Made by a program: the position numbers and the translations under genes. Shown piece by piece: positions 26,220 through 35,288 of a DNA stretch of 43,188 bases (its first letter is position 1; every line of letters starts with the position of its first letter). The notes beneath the pieces are model-generated. The model did not search any database and was not told where the DNA came from. It saw nothing but the letters and a program-made list of their open reading frames with translations. This DNA comes from Bacteroidota bacterium. GTDB lineage: Bacteria > Bacteroidota > Bacteroidia > Flavobacteriales > Weeksellaceae. The stretch is taken from NCBI GenBank assembly GCA_023461035.1, contig JAEWOD010000003.1, positions 1 to 43,188 of the forward strand. Direction: 5' to 3'.

Positions 26220-28009
26220 TGAAGATTTTTGATTTTTCTACACTTAAATTTTACTACCAACATTTAGGGTACAAACTGATTGTACAAATGCTTTTGAGCG
26301 TGTCCATCAGTGTGCTGGACAGTTTGGGCTTGTCTATGTTTTTTCCGATTCTGGAAATTGTGGGTAATGACGGAAAATCAACTATTGAAGGGACTTCCAA
26401 AATTTATCAGTATTTGGAAGCTTTTTTTAATTTTATTCATTTAGAAATTAATCTGATAAACGTACTGATACTGCTCACTGTCTTTTTTATTTTAAAAGGT
26501 GTTGCACTTTACATTTACCAAATCTATTTTACAAATGTGAGACATGGATTTATCCGGGATTTAAGGATTAAACTGATTCATGAGATAAATAATTATTCTT
26601 ATCAGTCATTTGTTTCCTCTGACGTAGGCCGGATTCAAAATTCGCTTACGGGAGAGATAGACAGAATTGCGACTGCTTATATAAATTATTTCAACGTATT
26701 GCAAAATGCCATATTCGTAGTGATTTATATGGTTTGTGTTTTTGTAATCGATTTGAAATTTGCTTTATTGGTCGTAGTGGGTGGTGTTTTGACCAATTTT
26801 TTGTTCAGCCGGATTTTTAAATATACCAAACAGGAAGCCCATGAACTTACTCAAAAGAATCACTCTTTTCAGGGATTTGTTTTGCAGTATATAGGAAATT
26901 ACAAATATTTAAAAGCAACGGGAAGAATTCTGGACTATTCCAAAATCCTTAAAAAGAATGTGTACGGTGTTGAGAAAAACGGCCGAAAAATAGGACAACT
27001 TGGAGCAATAGTCACGGCTTTGAGAGAGCCTTCACTGATTATTTTGATAAGTATTATCATCGTAATTCAGATTTCAGTTATGGGAGGTTCCATTTCTACT
27101 ATTTTGCTCAGTTTGGTCTTTTTCTATCGGGCATTTGGGTATTTAATGGTAATGCAAAATTCGTATAACAATTATTTGGGAAGTCATGGCTCGCTCAACA
27201 ATATTTATAATTTGTTGGACGAATTAAAAGAAGGAAAAGAAGAATTTTATAATAAAATTGATTTTGATAATTTCTCTGAGACGATAGAATTAAAAAATGT
27301 TGATTTTTCTTATTTGAACGGAATGAAGGTATTGGACGGAATTAATTTGTCCATCCGTTCCAAAGAAAGCATCGCATTGGTAGGTGAGAGTGGAAGCGGA
27401 AAAACCACTTTGGCCAATCTGATTGCCGGAATATTTAAACCCACTTCTGGCGAATTGATAATTGACGGAGAAAATATTGAAAATCTGAAAATCAATGAAT
27501 ACCGTTCAAAAATTGGTTATATAACGCAGGAATCGGTGATTTTTAATGACTCGATTTTTAATAATATTACTTTCTGGAGTGAAAAATCTTCTGAAAATAT
27601 CAAGTTATTTCAGCAGGCGTTAGAGGCAGCTTCCATTGCAGGATTTGTTAACGAGTTGCCCGGCAAAGAAGATACAATGCTTGGAAATAACGGAATCAAT
27701 TTAAGTGGTGGCCAAAGACAACGCATCTCCATTGCTCGTGAATTATATAAAAATGCAGAATTGCTCATATTGGATGAAGCTACTTCGGCACTTGATTCTG
27801 AAACTGAAAAAGAAGTTCAGGCCAATATTGACATCATAAAAGGTAAAAGTACTTTGATTGTGATAGCTCACCGTCTTTCTACTATAAAAAATATTGACAA
27901 AATAATTTTGATGAACAAAGGGAAAATAATTGAATCAGGGACGTTTGAAGAACTGATGCAGAAATCAACTATTTTTCGTAATATGGTCAATCTACAGGAA
28001 ATTAACTAA
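26219..28009 (+). CDS. ABC exporter, fused permease and ATPase
   Basis: The 596-residue half-transporter has an N-terminal six-helix exporter domain (about 15-320) and a nucleotide-binding domain with Walker A GESGSGKTT (Lys395), the signature LSGGQRQR, Walker B LLILDEATSALD and the H-loop in IAHRLS. It would work as a homodimer. Its position between sugar-nucleotide genes and a methyltransferase suggests a lipid-linked glycan flippase, comparable to MsbA or PglK, but the substrate is inferred from context only. The start overlaps the rfbA stop. Confidence 0.92.
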   Translation: MKIFDFSTLKFYYQHLGYKLIVQMLLSVSISVLDSLGLSMFFPILEIVGNDGKSTIEGTSKIYQYLEAFFNFIHLEINLINVLILLTVFFILKGVALYIYQIYFTNVRHGFIRDLRIKLIHEINNYSYQSFVSSDVGRIQNSLTGEIDRIATAYINYFNVLQNAIFVVIYMVCVFVIDLKFALLVVVGGVLTNFLFSRIFKYTKQEAHELTQKNHSFQGFVLQYIGNYKYLKATGRILDYSKILKKNVYGVEKNGRKIGQLGAIVTALREPSLIILISIIIVIQISVMGGSISTILLSLVFFYRAFGYLMVMQNSYNNYLGSHGSLNNIYNLLDELKEGKEEFYNKIDFDNFSETIELKNVDFSYLNGMKVLDGINLSIRSKESIALVGESGSGKTTLANLIAGIFKPTSGELIIDGENIENLKINEYRSKIGYITQESVIFNDSIFNNITFWSEKSSENIKLFQQALEAASIAGFVNELPGKEDTMLGNNGINLSGGQRQRISIARELYKNAELLILDEATSALDSETEKEVQANIDIIKGKSTLIVIAHRLSTIKNIDKIILMNKGKIIESGTFEELMQKSTIFRNMVNLQEIN

Positions 28010-28012
28010 ACT

Positions 28013-28657
28013 ATGAGCATAGCTAAAATTACGACCTATTTAGGTGCAAATCTCAGAGGGAAATTCAATAAGGAAAGATTTGGAATTACACCTGCTTATA
28101 AACACCGTGAGAATTACACCTATTTGGATAAAACCGAATCAACTGACGAATGGCAAAAAGAAGTTTACGACTATGCCCGAAATTTTATGATTCGAAACAA
28201 TTATCAAAAAGTAGTGGATTTTGGGTGTGGATCAGGTTATAAAATGATGAAAAACTTCCAAGAATTTGAAGCAATAGGAGTGGAAGTTGAAGAAACTTAT
28301 CAATTTTTAGTTGAGAATTATCCGGACCATAAATGGTACAATGCAGATAATCTCAACACCGAAACTCTGGAAACCGATTTGGTCATTTGTGCCGACGTGA
28401 TTGAGCATGTCCTGAACCCGGATGAATTTTTAGAATCACTCAATAAAATAAAGTTCAAACATCTGATAATCAGCACGCCAGATAGATTGACTTTGCATGG
28501 AAGTTTTCATTTTGGGCCTCCAGCTAACCCATTTCATATCCGCGAATGGACTTGTAGAGAATTTAGAAAATATTTATCTAAGTATTATAAGATTGAATTA
28601 CAGCAAATCACAAATTTTAATCAAGCAACCCAAATGGTAGTTTGTACCAAAAAATAA
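28013..28657 (+). CDS. Class I SAM-dependent methyltransferase
   Basis: The 214-residue protein has the SAM-binding motif VVDFGCGSGY (67-76), a post-I acidic position in IGVEVEE, and ICADVIEHVLNPDEF and LIISTPDR further on, typical of family 11/12-type methyltransferases. The HFGPPANPFHIREW segment is shared with methyltransferases of polysaccharide clusters. It probably modifies a sugar. It is the last gene of the cluster (3-nt gap after the transporter) and is followed by a terminator. Confidence 0.87.
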   Translation: MSIAKITTYLGANLRGKFNKERFGITPAYKHRENYTYLDKTESTDEWQKEVYDYARNFMIRNNYQKVVDFGCGSGYKMMKNFQEFEAIGVEVEETYQFLVENYPDHKWYNADNLNTETLETDLVICADVIEHVLNPDEFLESLNKIKFKHLIISTPDRLTLHGSFHFGPPANPFHIREWTCREFRKYLSKYYKIELQQITNFNQATQMVVCTKK

Positions 28658-28663
28658 TAGAAC

Positions 28664-28692
28664 AAAAAAAACCGGAAACTCCGGTTTTTTTT
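28664..28692. terminator. Bidirectional terminator
   Basis: An AAAAAACCGG/CCGGTTTTTT stem with a 5-nt loop is flanked by A and T runs. It ends both the plus-strand glycan cluster and the minus-strand thioredoxin-like pair. Confidence 0.9.
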
Positions 28693-28706
28693 GATTGTTA
28701 CTTTGC

Positions 28707-29363
28707 TTATTTCTTCACTTTAATCGTACAACCAATCGCAACCGTATTTTCTTTTACAATCGGTTTTCCTGCGATTAAAGCATCCACGGCATCCTGAACA
28801 TAATGTTCATCTGCATCGTTGGCATCTTGGTAATTATTATCAATTGTACCAATGTATTTTACGATGTTTTTTCCGTTTTCCTTGTTTAGCAAATAAACAT
28901 GAGGTGTTTTAGTCGCTCCATATACCGGATAGACTTTCTGTCCTTCATCCAGCAAATACGGGAAACTAAATCCTTTTTCTTTTGCTCGGGTTTTCATTTC
29001 TGCAAATCCATCTTCCGGTTGAGCTTCCGGATCATTTGGATTGATGGCAATCACCGGATACCCAAGCGGTTTGTATTTTTTGTCCAAAGCAATGATGCGG
29101 TCTTCATACGCTTTTGCATACGGACAATGGTTACAGGTAAAAATCACAATAAACCCTTTAGCATCTTTAAAATCAGCCAAAGAAACCATTTTATCATCAA
29201 TATTTTTCAACTTAAAATCGGTTGCTTCATCCCCGATTTTATATCCGTTTGCAACGGTTTCAATCGTTTCGGCCGAAGCCAGTTCAGTCGTTTCGTTTTC
29301 TGTTTTTTGCTGACAAGCGAACATAATCAATGTCGCTGTGGCTAATAAAAATAATTGGCGCAT
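28707..29363 (-). CDS. Thioredoxin-fold (AhpC/TSA-like) lipoprotein
   Basis: The 218-residue protein has a lipobox at Cys17 (MFAC). A thioredoxin-like domain follows, with GDEATDFKL, the redox pair Cys77-x-x-Cys80 in FTCNHCPY, and the cis-proline element near TPHVYLL. It is an envelope thiol-disulfide protein of the peroxiredoxin-like/TlpA group. The CNHC active site is usual for this subgroup. It lies 3 nt after another thioredoxin-like lipoprotein, so the two are probably co-expressed and may act in sequence. The partner proteins are unknown. Confidence 0.88.
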   Translation of the reverse strand: MRQLFLLATATLIMFACQQKTENETTELASAETIETVANGYKIGDEATDFKLKNIDDKMVSLADFKDAKGFIVIFTCNHCPYAKAYEDRIIALDKKYKPLGYPVIAINPNDPEAQPEDGFAEMKTRAKEKGFSFPYLLDEGQKVYPVYGATKTPHVYLLNKENGKNIVKYIGTIDNNYQDANDADEHYVQDAVDALIAGKPIVKENTVAIGCTIKVKK

Positions 29364-29366
29364 ATT

Positions 29367-29858
29367 TTAAAGATTATCGTTTACTAAATCTTCCAATTCA
29401 TACTGGGTCAATTGGAGCTCTTTGAAAAAAACTTTTTTTCCGTTTTTGTACAGAACAGTTGCGGGAATCGCTCCGCTCCAGTTTTCATCTGTGGCCGGAA
29501 TCCATTCGTTCATTTGTTTGATATCATCCAGCAGATAAACATCTGCATTTATATTATTGCTTTGTATGAATTTCTTCACTTTGGTATCCAGTTGTTTTTT
29601 TGAATCCATAGAAACCAAAATCATTTTAAAATTGGGGTCATTTTTAAAAATATCGTTGACAGCCATAAAAGCAGGAAGCTCTTCTATACATGGTTTACAC
29701 CAAGTTGCCCAGAAATTAACCACATATAATTTTCCGTCTTCTTTTTGAATTACCGATTTCAATTCGTTATAATTCACCGATTTTAAAACAGGCTGGGACT
29801 CCTGGCCATTGCAGCTCAGAAGAATTCCGGTCAGGACCGTCAGAAATAAATTTTTCAT
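29367..29858 (-). CDS. TlpA-like thioredoxin lipoprotein
   Basis: The 163-residue protein has a lipobox at Cys16 (LLSC) and a TlpA/ResA-type domain with the active site WCKPC (Cys54, Cys57). The sequence before it, YVVNFWAT, and the later AIPATVLY cis-Pro loop are typical. It probably reduces disulfides in the periplasm, for example in apocytochromes or partner thiol proteins. It is the first gene of a two-gene operon. Confidence 0.9.
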   Translation of the reverse strand: MKNLFLTVLTGILLSCNGQESQPVLKSVNYNELKSVIQKEDGKLYVVNFWATWCKPCIEELPAFMAVNDIFKNDPNFKMILVSMDSKKQLDTKVKKFIQSNNINADVYLLDDIKQMNEWIPATDENWSGAIPATVLYKNGKKVFFKELQLTQYELEDLVNDNL

Positions 29859-29912
29859 AAATTGGATTTCATCAAAAACTATACTACAAAAAGCAGATAG
29901 GGAAAATTTAAC

Positions 29913-30401
29913 TTAATTTAAACCTTTATGATTAAAGCTGAAGACACGTTTCATTTTCCATATTTTTCCTTCCAGCAACCATAGGATCGAATACTTAGCT
30001 GTCCCGACTTTCAGCCAGCCCTCATTCTCCCATCGATAAAAATCATGATTTCCTTCCTGAATAGCACCATACACCTCGTTTTGATCATACAAAGGAAAAA
30101 CATTCATTGTATTGAGCGTTTTTTCTCTTTTTACTTTTTCAATTCCGCCACAGATATTGTTTTTCATGGAATTCAGAAAATCCTGCTTTCCGGAGGTGAT
30201 TCCGCCAATGTCATGATAGAATTCCAAATCATCGCTTATGATTTGATTATAATTTGAAAAGTTACAGTTATTAAATCCTTCATCAAAAATTAAGCTATCT
30301 AATCTTTCTATGGTTTTGTATAACTCATTTGTTTTTTCGATTTGTGAAAAAACGATTGAACTTAAAATGTTCAAAAACAATATTAAATAAAAACGCATCA
30401 C
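29913..30401 (-). CDS. Exported NTF2-like (DUF4440-type) protein
   Basis: The 162-residue protein has a signal peptide (1-19, IVFSQ) and a single NTF2/SnoaL-like cone fold: an N-terminal helix with LDSLIFDEGF, then ISDDLEFYHDIGGITSGKQDFL (the usual phrase for this family) and strands ending in GKIWKMKRVFSF. It should sit in the periplasm. Members are binding proteins or small enzymes, and no catalytic residue can be assigned. It is a single gene with short spacers on both sides. Confidence 0.78.
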   Translation of the reverse strand: MMRFYLILFLNILSSIVFSQIEKTNELYKTIERLDSLIFDEGFNNCNFSNYNQIISDDLEFYHDIGGITSGKQDFLNSMKNNICGGIEKVKREKTLNTMNVFPLYDQNEVYGAIQEGNHDFYRWENEGWLKVGTAKYSILWLLEGKIWKMKRVFSFNHKGLN

Positions 30402-30446
30402 TTTATATTTTTAATTCAACAAATTACGATTAACGAATCCCGATCT

Positions 30447-31799
30447 TTACCAATATTTATCCACCATATACACGATTTGGGCCATGGCAATGGCTCCCAA
30501 ATGAAGCTCTCGTTTATTTATTTTTTCAAACGTATCTTCCGGTGTATGATGAATGTCAAAATACCGCTGCGAATCCGGGGAAAGTCCGGCCAAAGGAGTT
30601 TGCATTTGTTCTTTTAATGGATGGATGTCCACACCACCATAACGGCCGCTGAAATCATAAACTCCGTATGGAAGAAACAATGGCGCCCAACTTTCGATTT
30701 CCTTTATTTTGTCTGCACTCATATCCAGAGAAATTCCTCTTGGCGAAAATCCGCCGGCATCACTTTCTATGGCAAAAACATGAATTTCATTTTCTTTTTT
30801 GGCCACTTCTGCATATTTCTCTCCGCCTCGTGCACCGTTTTCCTCATTGGCATAACAAATAATCCGAATGGTATGATTATTCTGAATTCCCAATTTTTTG
30901 AAGGCTTTTAAAACTTCTATACTTTGAACGATTCCGGCACCATCATCGTGAGCGCCTTCGCCTACATCCCAAGAATCCAAATGTCCGCCGACTACGATTA
31001 CTTTTCCGTCTTTTTTGCCGGTAATTTCGCCGATGACATTGTAATTGACTTTTTCGGCTTTCATACCACAATTGGAGTTTAGCTTTAATAAAACTTTTCC
31101 TTTTTTCAGTGATTCCACTAATTCATCGGCCGAAGCGTTGCCAACGGCAACTGCCGGAATTTTAGCCAATTTTTCTTCATAACGCATCACGCCCGTATGC
31201 GGAACATCGTCTACACCGGTAGAAACAGAACGGATAATGACAAATTTACCGCCTTTTTCCGCAACTTTTGAAGCAGTTACCACACGGTATTTGGCCGCAT
31301 CACCATAACCCCAAAATGTCTGAACAAAATCCTGACGGAATTTATAATTGAAAAAAACGATTTTGTTTTTGACTTCTGAAGCTGGTAATTTTTCAAATTC
31401 TTCCAGAGAATTCACCTGAATGACTTCGCCTTCTACATCTTTTCCGTTCGTTCCTTCTGAATTTCCGAGCGATAAAAATGTCAAATCTTTCCAATTTCCT
31501 TTTCCGGTTTTCATCTTCAGGCTTTCTTTTCCGCGTACCCAAACCGGAACCATTGTTTCCTGAAGCCAGATTTTATCTGCACCGGCTTCACGCAATTTCT
31601 TTTCTGCCCAAACAGTTGCCTTGTCATAATTTTCTGAACCACTCAGCCGATTCCCGATATCTTTGGTAAGTTCTCGTAAATTATCGTATGCCTGGCCGTT
31701 CAACAGTATTTCGTCCGAAATCTTTTTGAATTGAATGGAATCTTGCTGGAATTGAGCGAAACAGATTCCGCTCATCAGGAAAAATAGAAATTTGTGCAT
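30447..31799 (-). CDS. M28-family metallopeptidase (carboxypeptidase Q-like), secreted
   Basis: The 450-residue protein has a signal peptide (1-15, CFAQ), a protease-associated insert (about 95-235) and a zinc-peptidase domain. GGHLDSWDVG (His273, Asp275) and HDDGAG (Asp285/286) carry metal-site residues, and EENGARGG holds the general base. A final His lies in YFDIHHTPEDTF. The layout matches the carboxypeptidase Q-like aminopeptidase branch of M28. It probably trims peptides in the periplasm or outside the cell. Confidence 0.9.
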   Translation of the reverse strand: MHKFLFFLMSGICFAQFQQDSIQFKKISDEILLNGQAYDNLRELTKDIGNRLSGSENYDKATVWAEKKLREAGADKIWLQETMVPVWVRGKESLKMKTGKGNWKDLTFLSLGNSEGTNGKDVEGEVIQVNSLEEFEKLPASEVKNKIVFFNYKFRQDFVQTFWGYGDAAKYRVVTASKVAEKGGKFVIIRSVSTGVDDVPHTGVMRYEEKLAKIPAVAVGNASADELVESLKKGKVLLKLNSNCGMKAEKVNYNVIGEITGKKDGKVIVVGGHLDSWDVGEGAHDDGAGIVQSIEVLKAFKKLGIQNNHTIRIICYANEENGARGGEKYAEVAKKENEIHVFAIESDAGGFSPRGISLDMSADKIKEIESWAPLFLPYGVYDFSGRYGGVDIHPLKEQMQTPLAGLSPDSQRYFDIHHTPEDTFEKINKRELHLGAIAMAQIVYMVDKYW

Positions 31800-31814
31800 A
31801 GTGGTGTATGAATT

Positions 31815-31854
31815 AAAAAAACCGTTTCTAATTTAGTAAGTTTAGAAACGGTTT
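31815..31854. terminator. Bidirectional terminator between the two peptidase genes
   Basis: A 13-bp perfect stem AAACCGTTTCTAA/TTAGAAACGGTTT with a 10-nt loop and an A-run on its left gives a T-run on the minus strand, ending the upstream M24 peptidase transcript. Confidence 0.85.
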
Positions 31855-31880
31855 GTGTGTTTTTTGTATAGAATCTTTTA

Positions 31881-31927
31881 AACTTTGTCAAAGTTCTGTT
31901 CACAATGCATAAAACTTTGACAAAGTT
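31881..31927. repeat. Inverted repeat made of two AACTTTG palindromes
   Basis: AACTTTGTCAAAGTT (31881-31895) and AACTTTGACAAAGTT (31913-31927) are exact reverse complements 17 nt apart, and each is itself a near-perfect palindrome. They lie between the M24 peptidase stop and the terminator. The unit looks like a small repetitive element rather than a second terminator, since no T-run follows. Confidence 0.75.
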
Positions 31928-31934
31928 ATTCCGC

Positions 31935-33233
31935 TTATGTGTTCATTAATTCTTCAATTTCCTCTACGGTAATCGGAATATTTTTCATCAGATTTTTCGG
32001 AGCACCCGAAGCCTGAATCACATAATCATCTTCAATTCTGATTCCTAAGTTTTCTGCCGGAATATAAAATCCGGGCTCATTTGTGAAAACCATTCCTTCT
32101 ACAAATTTGTCTGAAAGAATTCCATAGTCATGCGTATCAAGCCCCATGTGATGCGAAGTTCCGTGCATCATGTATTTTTTGTAGGCAGGCCAATCCGGAT
32201 TTTCGTTCTGAACATCGGATTTGTCAATTAATCCCAAATCGAGCAGGGCAGAAGTGTAAATTTTTCCCATTTCTTTGTGGTAATTGTACCAATCATTTCC
32301 CGCTACCAATAGTTTTTCTGCTTCATTTTTACAATTTAAAACAGCATTATAAATCTGTTTTTGACGCTCGGAAAATTTTCCGTTTACAGGAATCGTTCTT
32401 GTCATATCGGACGAATAATTGGCATATTCAGCTCCAACATCAAGCAATAAAATATCGCCGTCTTTACACTGTTGATTGTTTTGGATATAGTGCAATACAT
32501 TTGAATTATAACCGCTTCCGATGATGGGAGTGTAGGCAAATCCTTTGGAACGGTTTCGCAAGAATTCATGAGCAAATTCGGCTTCGATTTCAAATTCCCA
32601 AACACCGGGTTTTACAAATCCCAGAATTCTTCTAAATCCTTTTTCGGTTATATCACAGGCTTTTTGGATCAATTCAATTTCTTCCGGTTCCTTAACAGAA
32701 CGCAATCTTTGGAGAATGGGATTGCTTCTTAAATAAGTATGTCCGGGGAAATCCTGTTGTAATTTTTTGATGAAACGATCTTCTCGTGTTTCAACTTCAA
32801 CAGTCGCCCGATAATGTTCATTTGTGTTAACGTATACATTTTCTGTTTCATTCATCAGTTGACGGAAAATTTTCGAGAAATCCTGTAACCAGTAAACGGT
32901 TTTAATTCCGGAAACTTCAAATGCCTGTTCTTTGCTTAATTTTTCACCTTCCCAAACGGCAATATGCTCATTTGTTTCTCGTAAAAATAAGATTTCACGG
33001 TGTTTTTCTTCATACGCATCCGGAAAAATAACCAAAATGCTTTCTTCCTGATCCACACCACTCAGATAAAATATATCACGATGCTGCGCAAAAGGAAGTG
33101 TGCTGTCTGCACTTACCGGATAAATATCATTGGAATTGAATACTGCTAAGGATTTGGGTTGGATGGCTTTTGCAAATTTCGCTCTGTTTTTCACGAATAA
33201 AGAAGAGGGAATCTGCTCGTATTTTGTTGTCAT
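31935..33233 (-). CDS. M24B-family aminopeptidase P
   Basis: The 432-residue protein has an N-terminal aminopeptidase-P domain (about 10-145, with FYLSGVDQEESILVI) and a C-terminal pita-bread metallopeptidase domain carrying DVGAEYANYSSDMTRT, HGTSHHMGLDTHD, NEPGFYI and IEDDY, which supply the Asp, His and Glu metal ligands. It removes an N-terminal residue before proline. The frame is open 37 codons further upstream, but the start is set at MTTKYEQI because a -7 box lies inside that extension and the extension has no domain similarity. Confidence 0.93.
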   Translation of the reverse strand: MTTKYEQIPSSLFVKNRAKFAKAIQPKSLAVFNSNDIYPVSADSTLPFAQHRDIFYLSGVDQEESILVIFPDAYEEKHREILFLRETNEHIAVWEGEKLSKEQAFEVSGIKTVYWLQDFSKIFRQLMNETENVYVNTNEHYRATVEVETREDRFIKKLQQDFPGHTYLRSNPILQRLRSVKEPEEIELIQKACDITEKGFRRILGFVKPGVWEFEIEAEFAHEFLRNRSKGFAYTPIIGSGYNSNVLHYIQNNQQCKDGDILLLDVGAEYANYSSDMTRTIPVNGKFSERQKQIYNAVLNCKNEAEKLLVAGNDWYNYHKEMGKIYTSALLDLGLIDKSDVQNENPDWPAYKKYMMHGTSHHMGLDTHDYGILSDKFVEGMVFTNEPGFYIPAENLGIRIEDDYVIQASGAPKNLMKNIPITVEEIEELMNT

Positions 33234-33251
33234 AATTTGTTTTTTGCTAAA

Positions 33252-33259
33252 CAAATGTA
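33252..33259 (-). promoter_or_regulatory. Probable -7 box (TACATTTG) of the aminopeptidase P gene
   Basis: An exact TAnnTTTG match on the minus strand, 18 nt before the chosen ATG. It supports the shorter start. The -33 element is unclear. Confidence 0.5.
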
Positions 33260-33294
33260 ACGAACTTGGGGCAAAAGGAAAAAGGAAAACCCTA

Positions 33295-33330
33295 TAAAAA
33301 AAGTAACTCCTCGTTCTTGCGAATGAGGAG
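33295..33330 (-). terminator. Hairpin with T-run downstream of argS
   Basis: On the minus strand CTCCTCATTC pairs with GAACGAGGAG (one mismatch, loop GCAA), followed by TTAC and seven T. It probably ends the argS transcript about 100 nt after the stop. The opposite strand reads the same hairpin followed by an AACCT-rich stretch and a 14-residue ORF. Confidence 0.65.
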
Positions 33331-33353
33331 CTAACCTTAACCAACCTAAACCT

Positions 33354-33398
33354 ATGAAAAAGCTATTAAGCTTTTATAGTGCCAAATTTAAGAATTAA
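33354..33398 (+). other. Possible 14-residue leader ORF
   Basis: On the plus strand ATG-AAA-AAG opens a 14-codon ORF (MKKLLSFYSAKFKN) after the hairpin and the AACCTTAACCAACCTAAACC stretch. It points at no gene on the plus strand, so it may be chance, or the start of an unrecognised small RNA or peptide. Confidence 0.15.
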
Positions 33399-33432
33399 TT
33401 TTTTATAAAAAAAATATTAAGAAAAAAATAAC

Positions 33433-35202
33433 TTACATTTTTTCTGGTGCAGAAATCCCAAGTAGGAATAAAGAGCTGGAAATAACATTTGAAACCCACT
33501 GACTGAGCCACAAACGAAACTTTTTCAGATTTTCATCTTCTGCTTTCAGTACCGAATGATTTTGATAAAAAGAATTAAATAATTTAACCAAATCATAAAC
33601 ATAATTGGCCACCAAAGCCGGACTCAAATCTTCAGCCGCCTTTTGAATTGTTTCTTCAAAATTGTACAAATGACGCAGGATTTCAATTTCCGATTCGTTT
33701 AATTCAATCTCTTTTAAATCAAATGATTGCGGACTTTCTTTTCGTAAAATAGATTGGATTCTCGCATAAGTATATTGAATGAACGGCCCTGTATTTCCGT
33801 TAAAATCCACACTTTCTTTTGGGTCAAAGAGGATTCCTTTTTTCGGATCGACTTTTAAAATATAGTATTTCAAAGCACCCATCCCGATGATTTCGTAGAG
33901 TTTGTCTTTTTCTTCCTCCGAATAACCGTCCAATTTCCCCAATTCAGATGAAATATCTTTTGCCGTCTGGAACATATCTTCCATCAGTTCGTCTGCATCC
34001 ACCACGGTTCCTTCGCGGGATTTCATTTTTCCGTCCGGTAAATTGACCATTCCATAAGAGAGATGTTCCAGCGAATCAGCCCATTTAAATCCTAATTTTT
34101 TCAGGATTAAAAATAAAACTTTGAAATGATAATCTTGCTCATTCCCAACGACATAAATCAGTTTGTCAATGTCAAACGTTTCAAAACGCTCTACGGCCGT
34201 TCCGACATCTTGCGTCATATAAACCGAAGTGCCGTCTGAACGTAAAACCAGTTTTTCATCCAATCCGTCAGCGGTTAAATCGATCCAAACAGAACCATCA
34301 TTTTTTTGATAAAATACGCCTGAATCCAGACCTTTTTGGATTAAATCTTTCCCCAACAAATAGGTATTGCTTTCAAATTGATAATGGTCAAAATCCACGC
34401 CTAACCGTTTGTAGGTTTGCGCAAATCCATCGTAAACCCAACCATTCATTTTTGCCCAAAGTGCCCGAACCTGTTCGTCTCCGGCTTCCCATTTTACGAG
34501 CATTTCCTGCGCTTCTTTGAACAGCGGCGCATTCTTTTTGGCATCGTCTTCACTTTGACCTTGCGCCATTAAATCTTTGATTTCTTCCCGATAATGTTTG
34601 TCAAACTCCACATAATATTTTCCCACCAAATGGTCGCCTTTCATTCCGGAATCTTCCGGCGTTTCGCCGTTCCCGAATTTTTCCCAGGCAAGCATGGATT
34701 TGCAGATATGAATTCCCCGGTCGTTGATGATCTGGATTTTCTGAACTTTGTGTCCGGCTGCTTTGTTGATTTCTGCAACAGAATAGCCCAGCAGATTATT
34801 TCGGATATGTCCTAAATGAATGGGTTTATTGGTGTTGGGAGAGGAGTACTCCACCATGACCGATCTGGAATCGGGATTGTTTTTTATATATCCAAATTCT
34901 TTATCGGAGGAATTTTCGATTAGATTTTCAATCCAGAATTCACTTGGGAAACTCAGGTTCAAAAATCCTTTTACGACATTGAATCCCGAAATCAGATTTT
35001 TGGAAAACAAGGCATTTCCTATTTCATTTCCCAAATCTTCGGGTTTCTTTTTCAGCTCCTTAATCAGCGGAAAAGTAACCAATGTATAGTGGCCTTCAAA
35101 TTCTTTGCGGGTATTTTGAATCTCCAGCCGTTCCGGAACTATTTGATAGAGTTCGGAAATAGTTTGAGAAAGGATTTCGGCTGTTTTTTGTTTGAGATTC
35201 AT
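33433..35202 (-). CDS. argS: Arginine--tRNA ligase
   Basis: The 589-residue class I aminoacyl-tRNA synthetase has an N-terminal Add-1 tRNA-recognition domain (about 1-85), the HIGH-type motif HLGH at 129-132 in SSPNTNKPIHLGH, and GKMKSREGT in the position of KMSKS, as is normal for ArgRS. A DALR anticodon-binding domain forms the C-terminus. The length is typical. It is a single gene with a heptamer repeat just upstream and a hairpin terminator downstream. Confidence 0.97.
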   Translation of the reverse strand: MNLKQKTAEILSQTISELYQIVPERLEIQNTRKEFEGHYTLVTFPLIKELKKKPEDLGNEIGNALFSKNLISGFNVVKGFLNLSFPSEFWIENLIENSSDKEFGYIKNNPDSRSVMVEYSSPNTNKPIHLGHIRNNLLGYSVAEINKAAGHKVQKIQIINDRGIHICKSMLAWEKFGNGETPEDSGMKGDHLVGKYYVEFDKHYREEIKDLMAQGQSEDDAKKNAPLFKEAQEMLVKWEAGDEQVRALWAKMNGWVYDGFAQTYKRLGVDFDHYQFESNTYLLGKDLIQKGLDSGVFYQKNDGSVWIDLTADGLDEKLVLRSDGTSVYMTQDVGTAVERFETFDIDKLIYVVGNEQDYHFKVLFLILKKLGFKWADSLEHLSYGMVNLPDGKMKSREGTVVDADELMEDMFQTAKDISSELGKLDGYSEEEKDKLYEIIGMGALKYYILKVDPKKGILFDPKESVDFNGNTGPFIQYTYARIQSILRKESPQSFDLKEIELNESEIEILRHLYNFEETIQKAAEDLSPALVANYVYDLVKLFNSFYQNHSVLKAEDENLKKFRLWLSQWVSNVISSSLFLLGISAPEKM

Positions 35203-35211
35203 TCCAAGAAA

Positions 35212-35239
35212 TTTTGAATTTTGAATTTTGAATTTTGAA
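35212..35239. repeat. Four tandem copies of TTTTGAA
   Basis: Four perfect 7-nt units lie 10 nt upstream of the argS start. The period is the same as in the tracts near the rRNA operon. The copy number may vary by slippage. Confidence 0.8.
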
Positions 35240-35288
35240 TGAATTCAATCAATCTAATTCAGCATTCAAAATTTAGATTTTAAAATAA

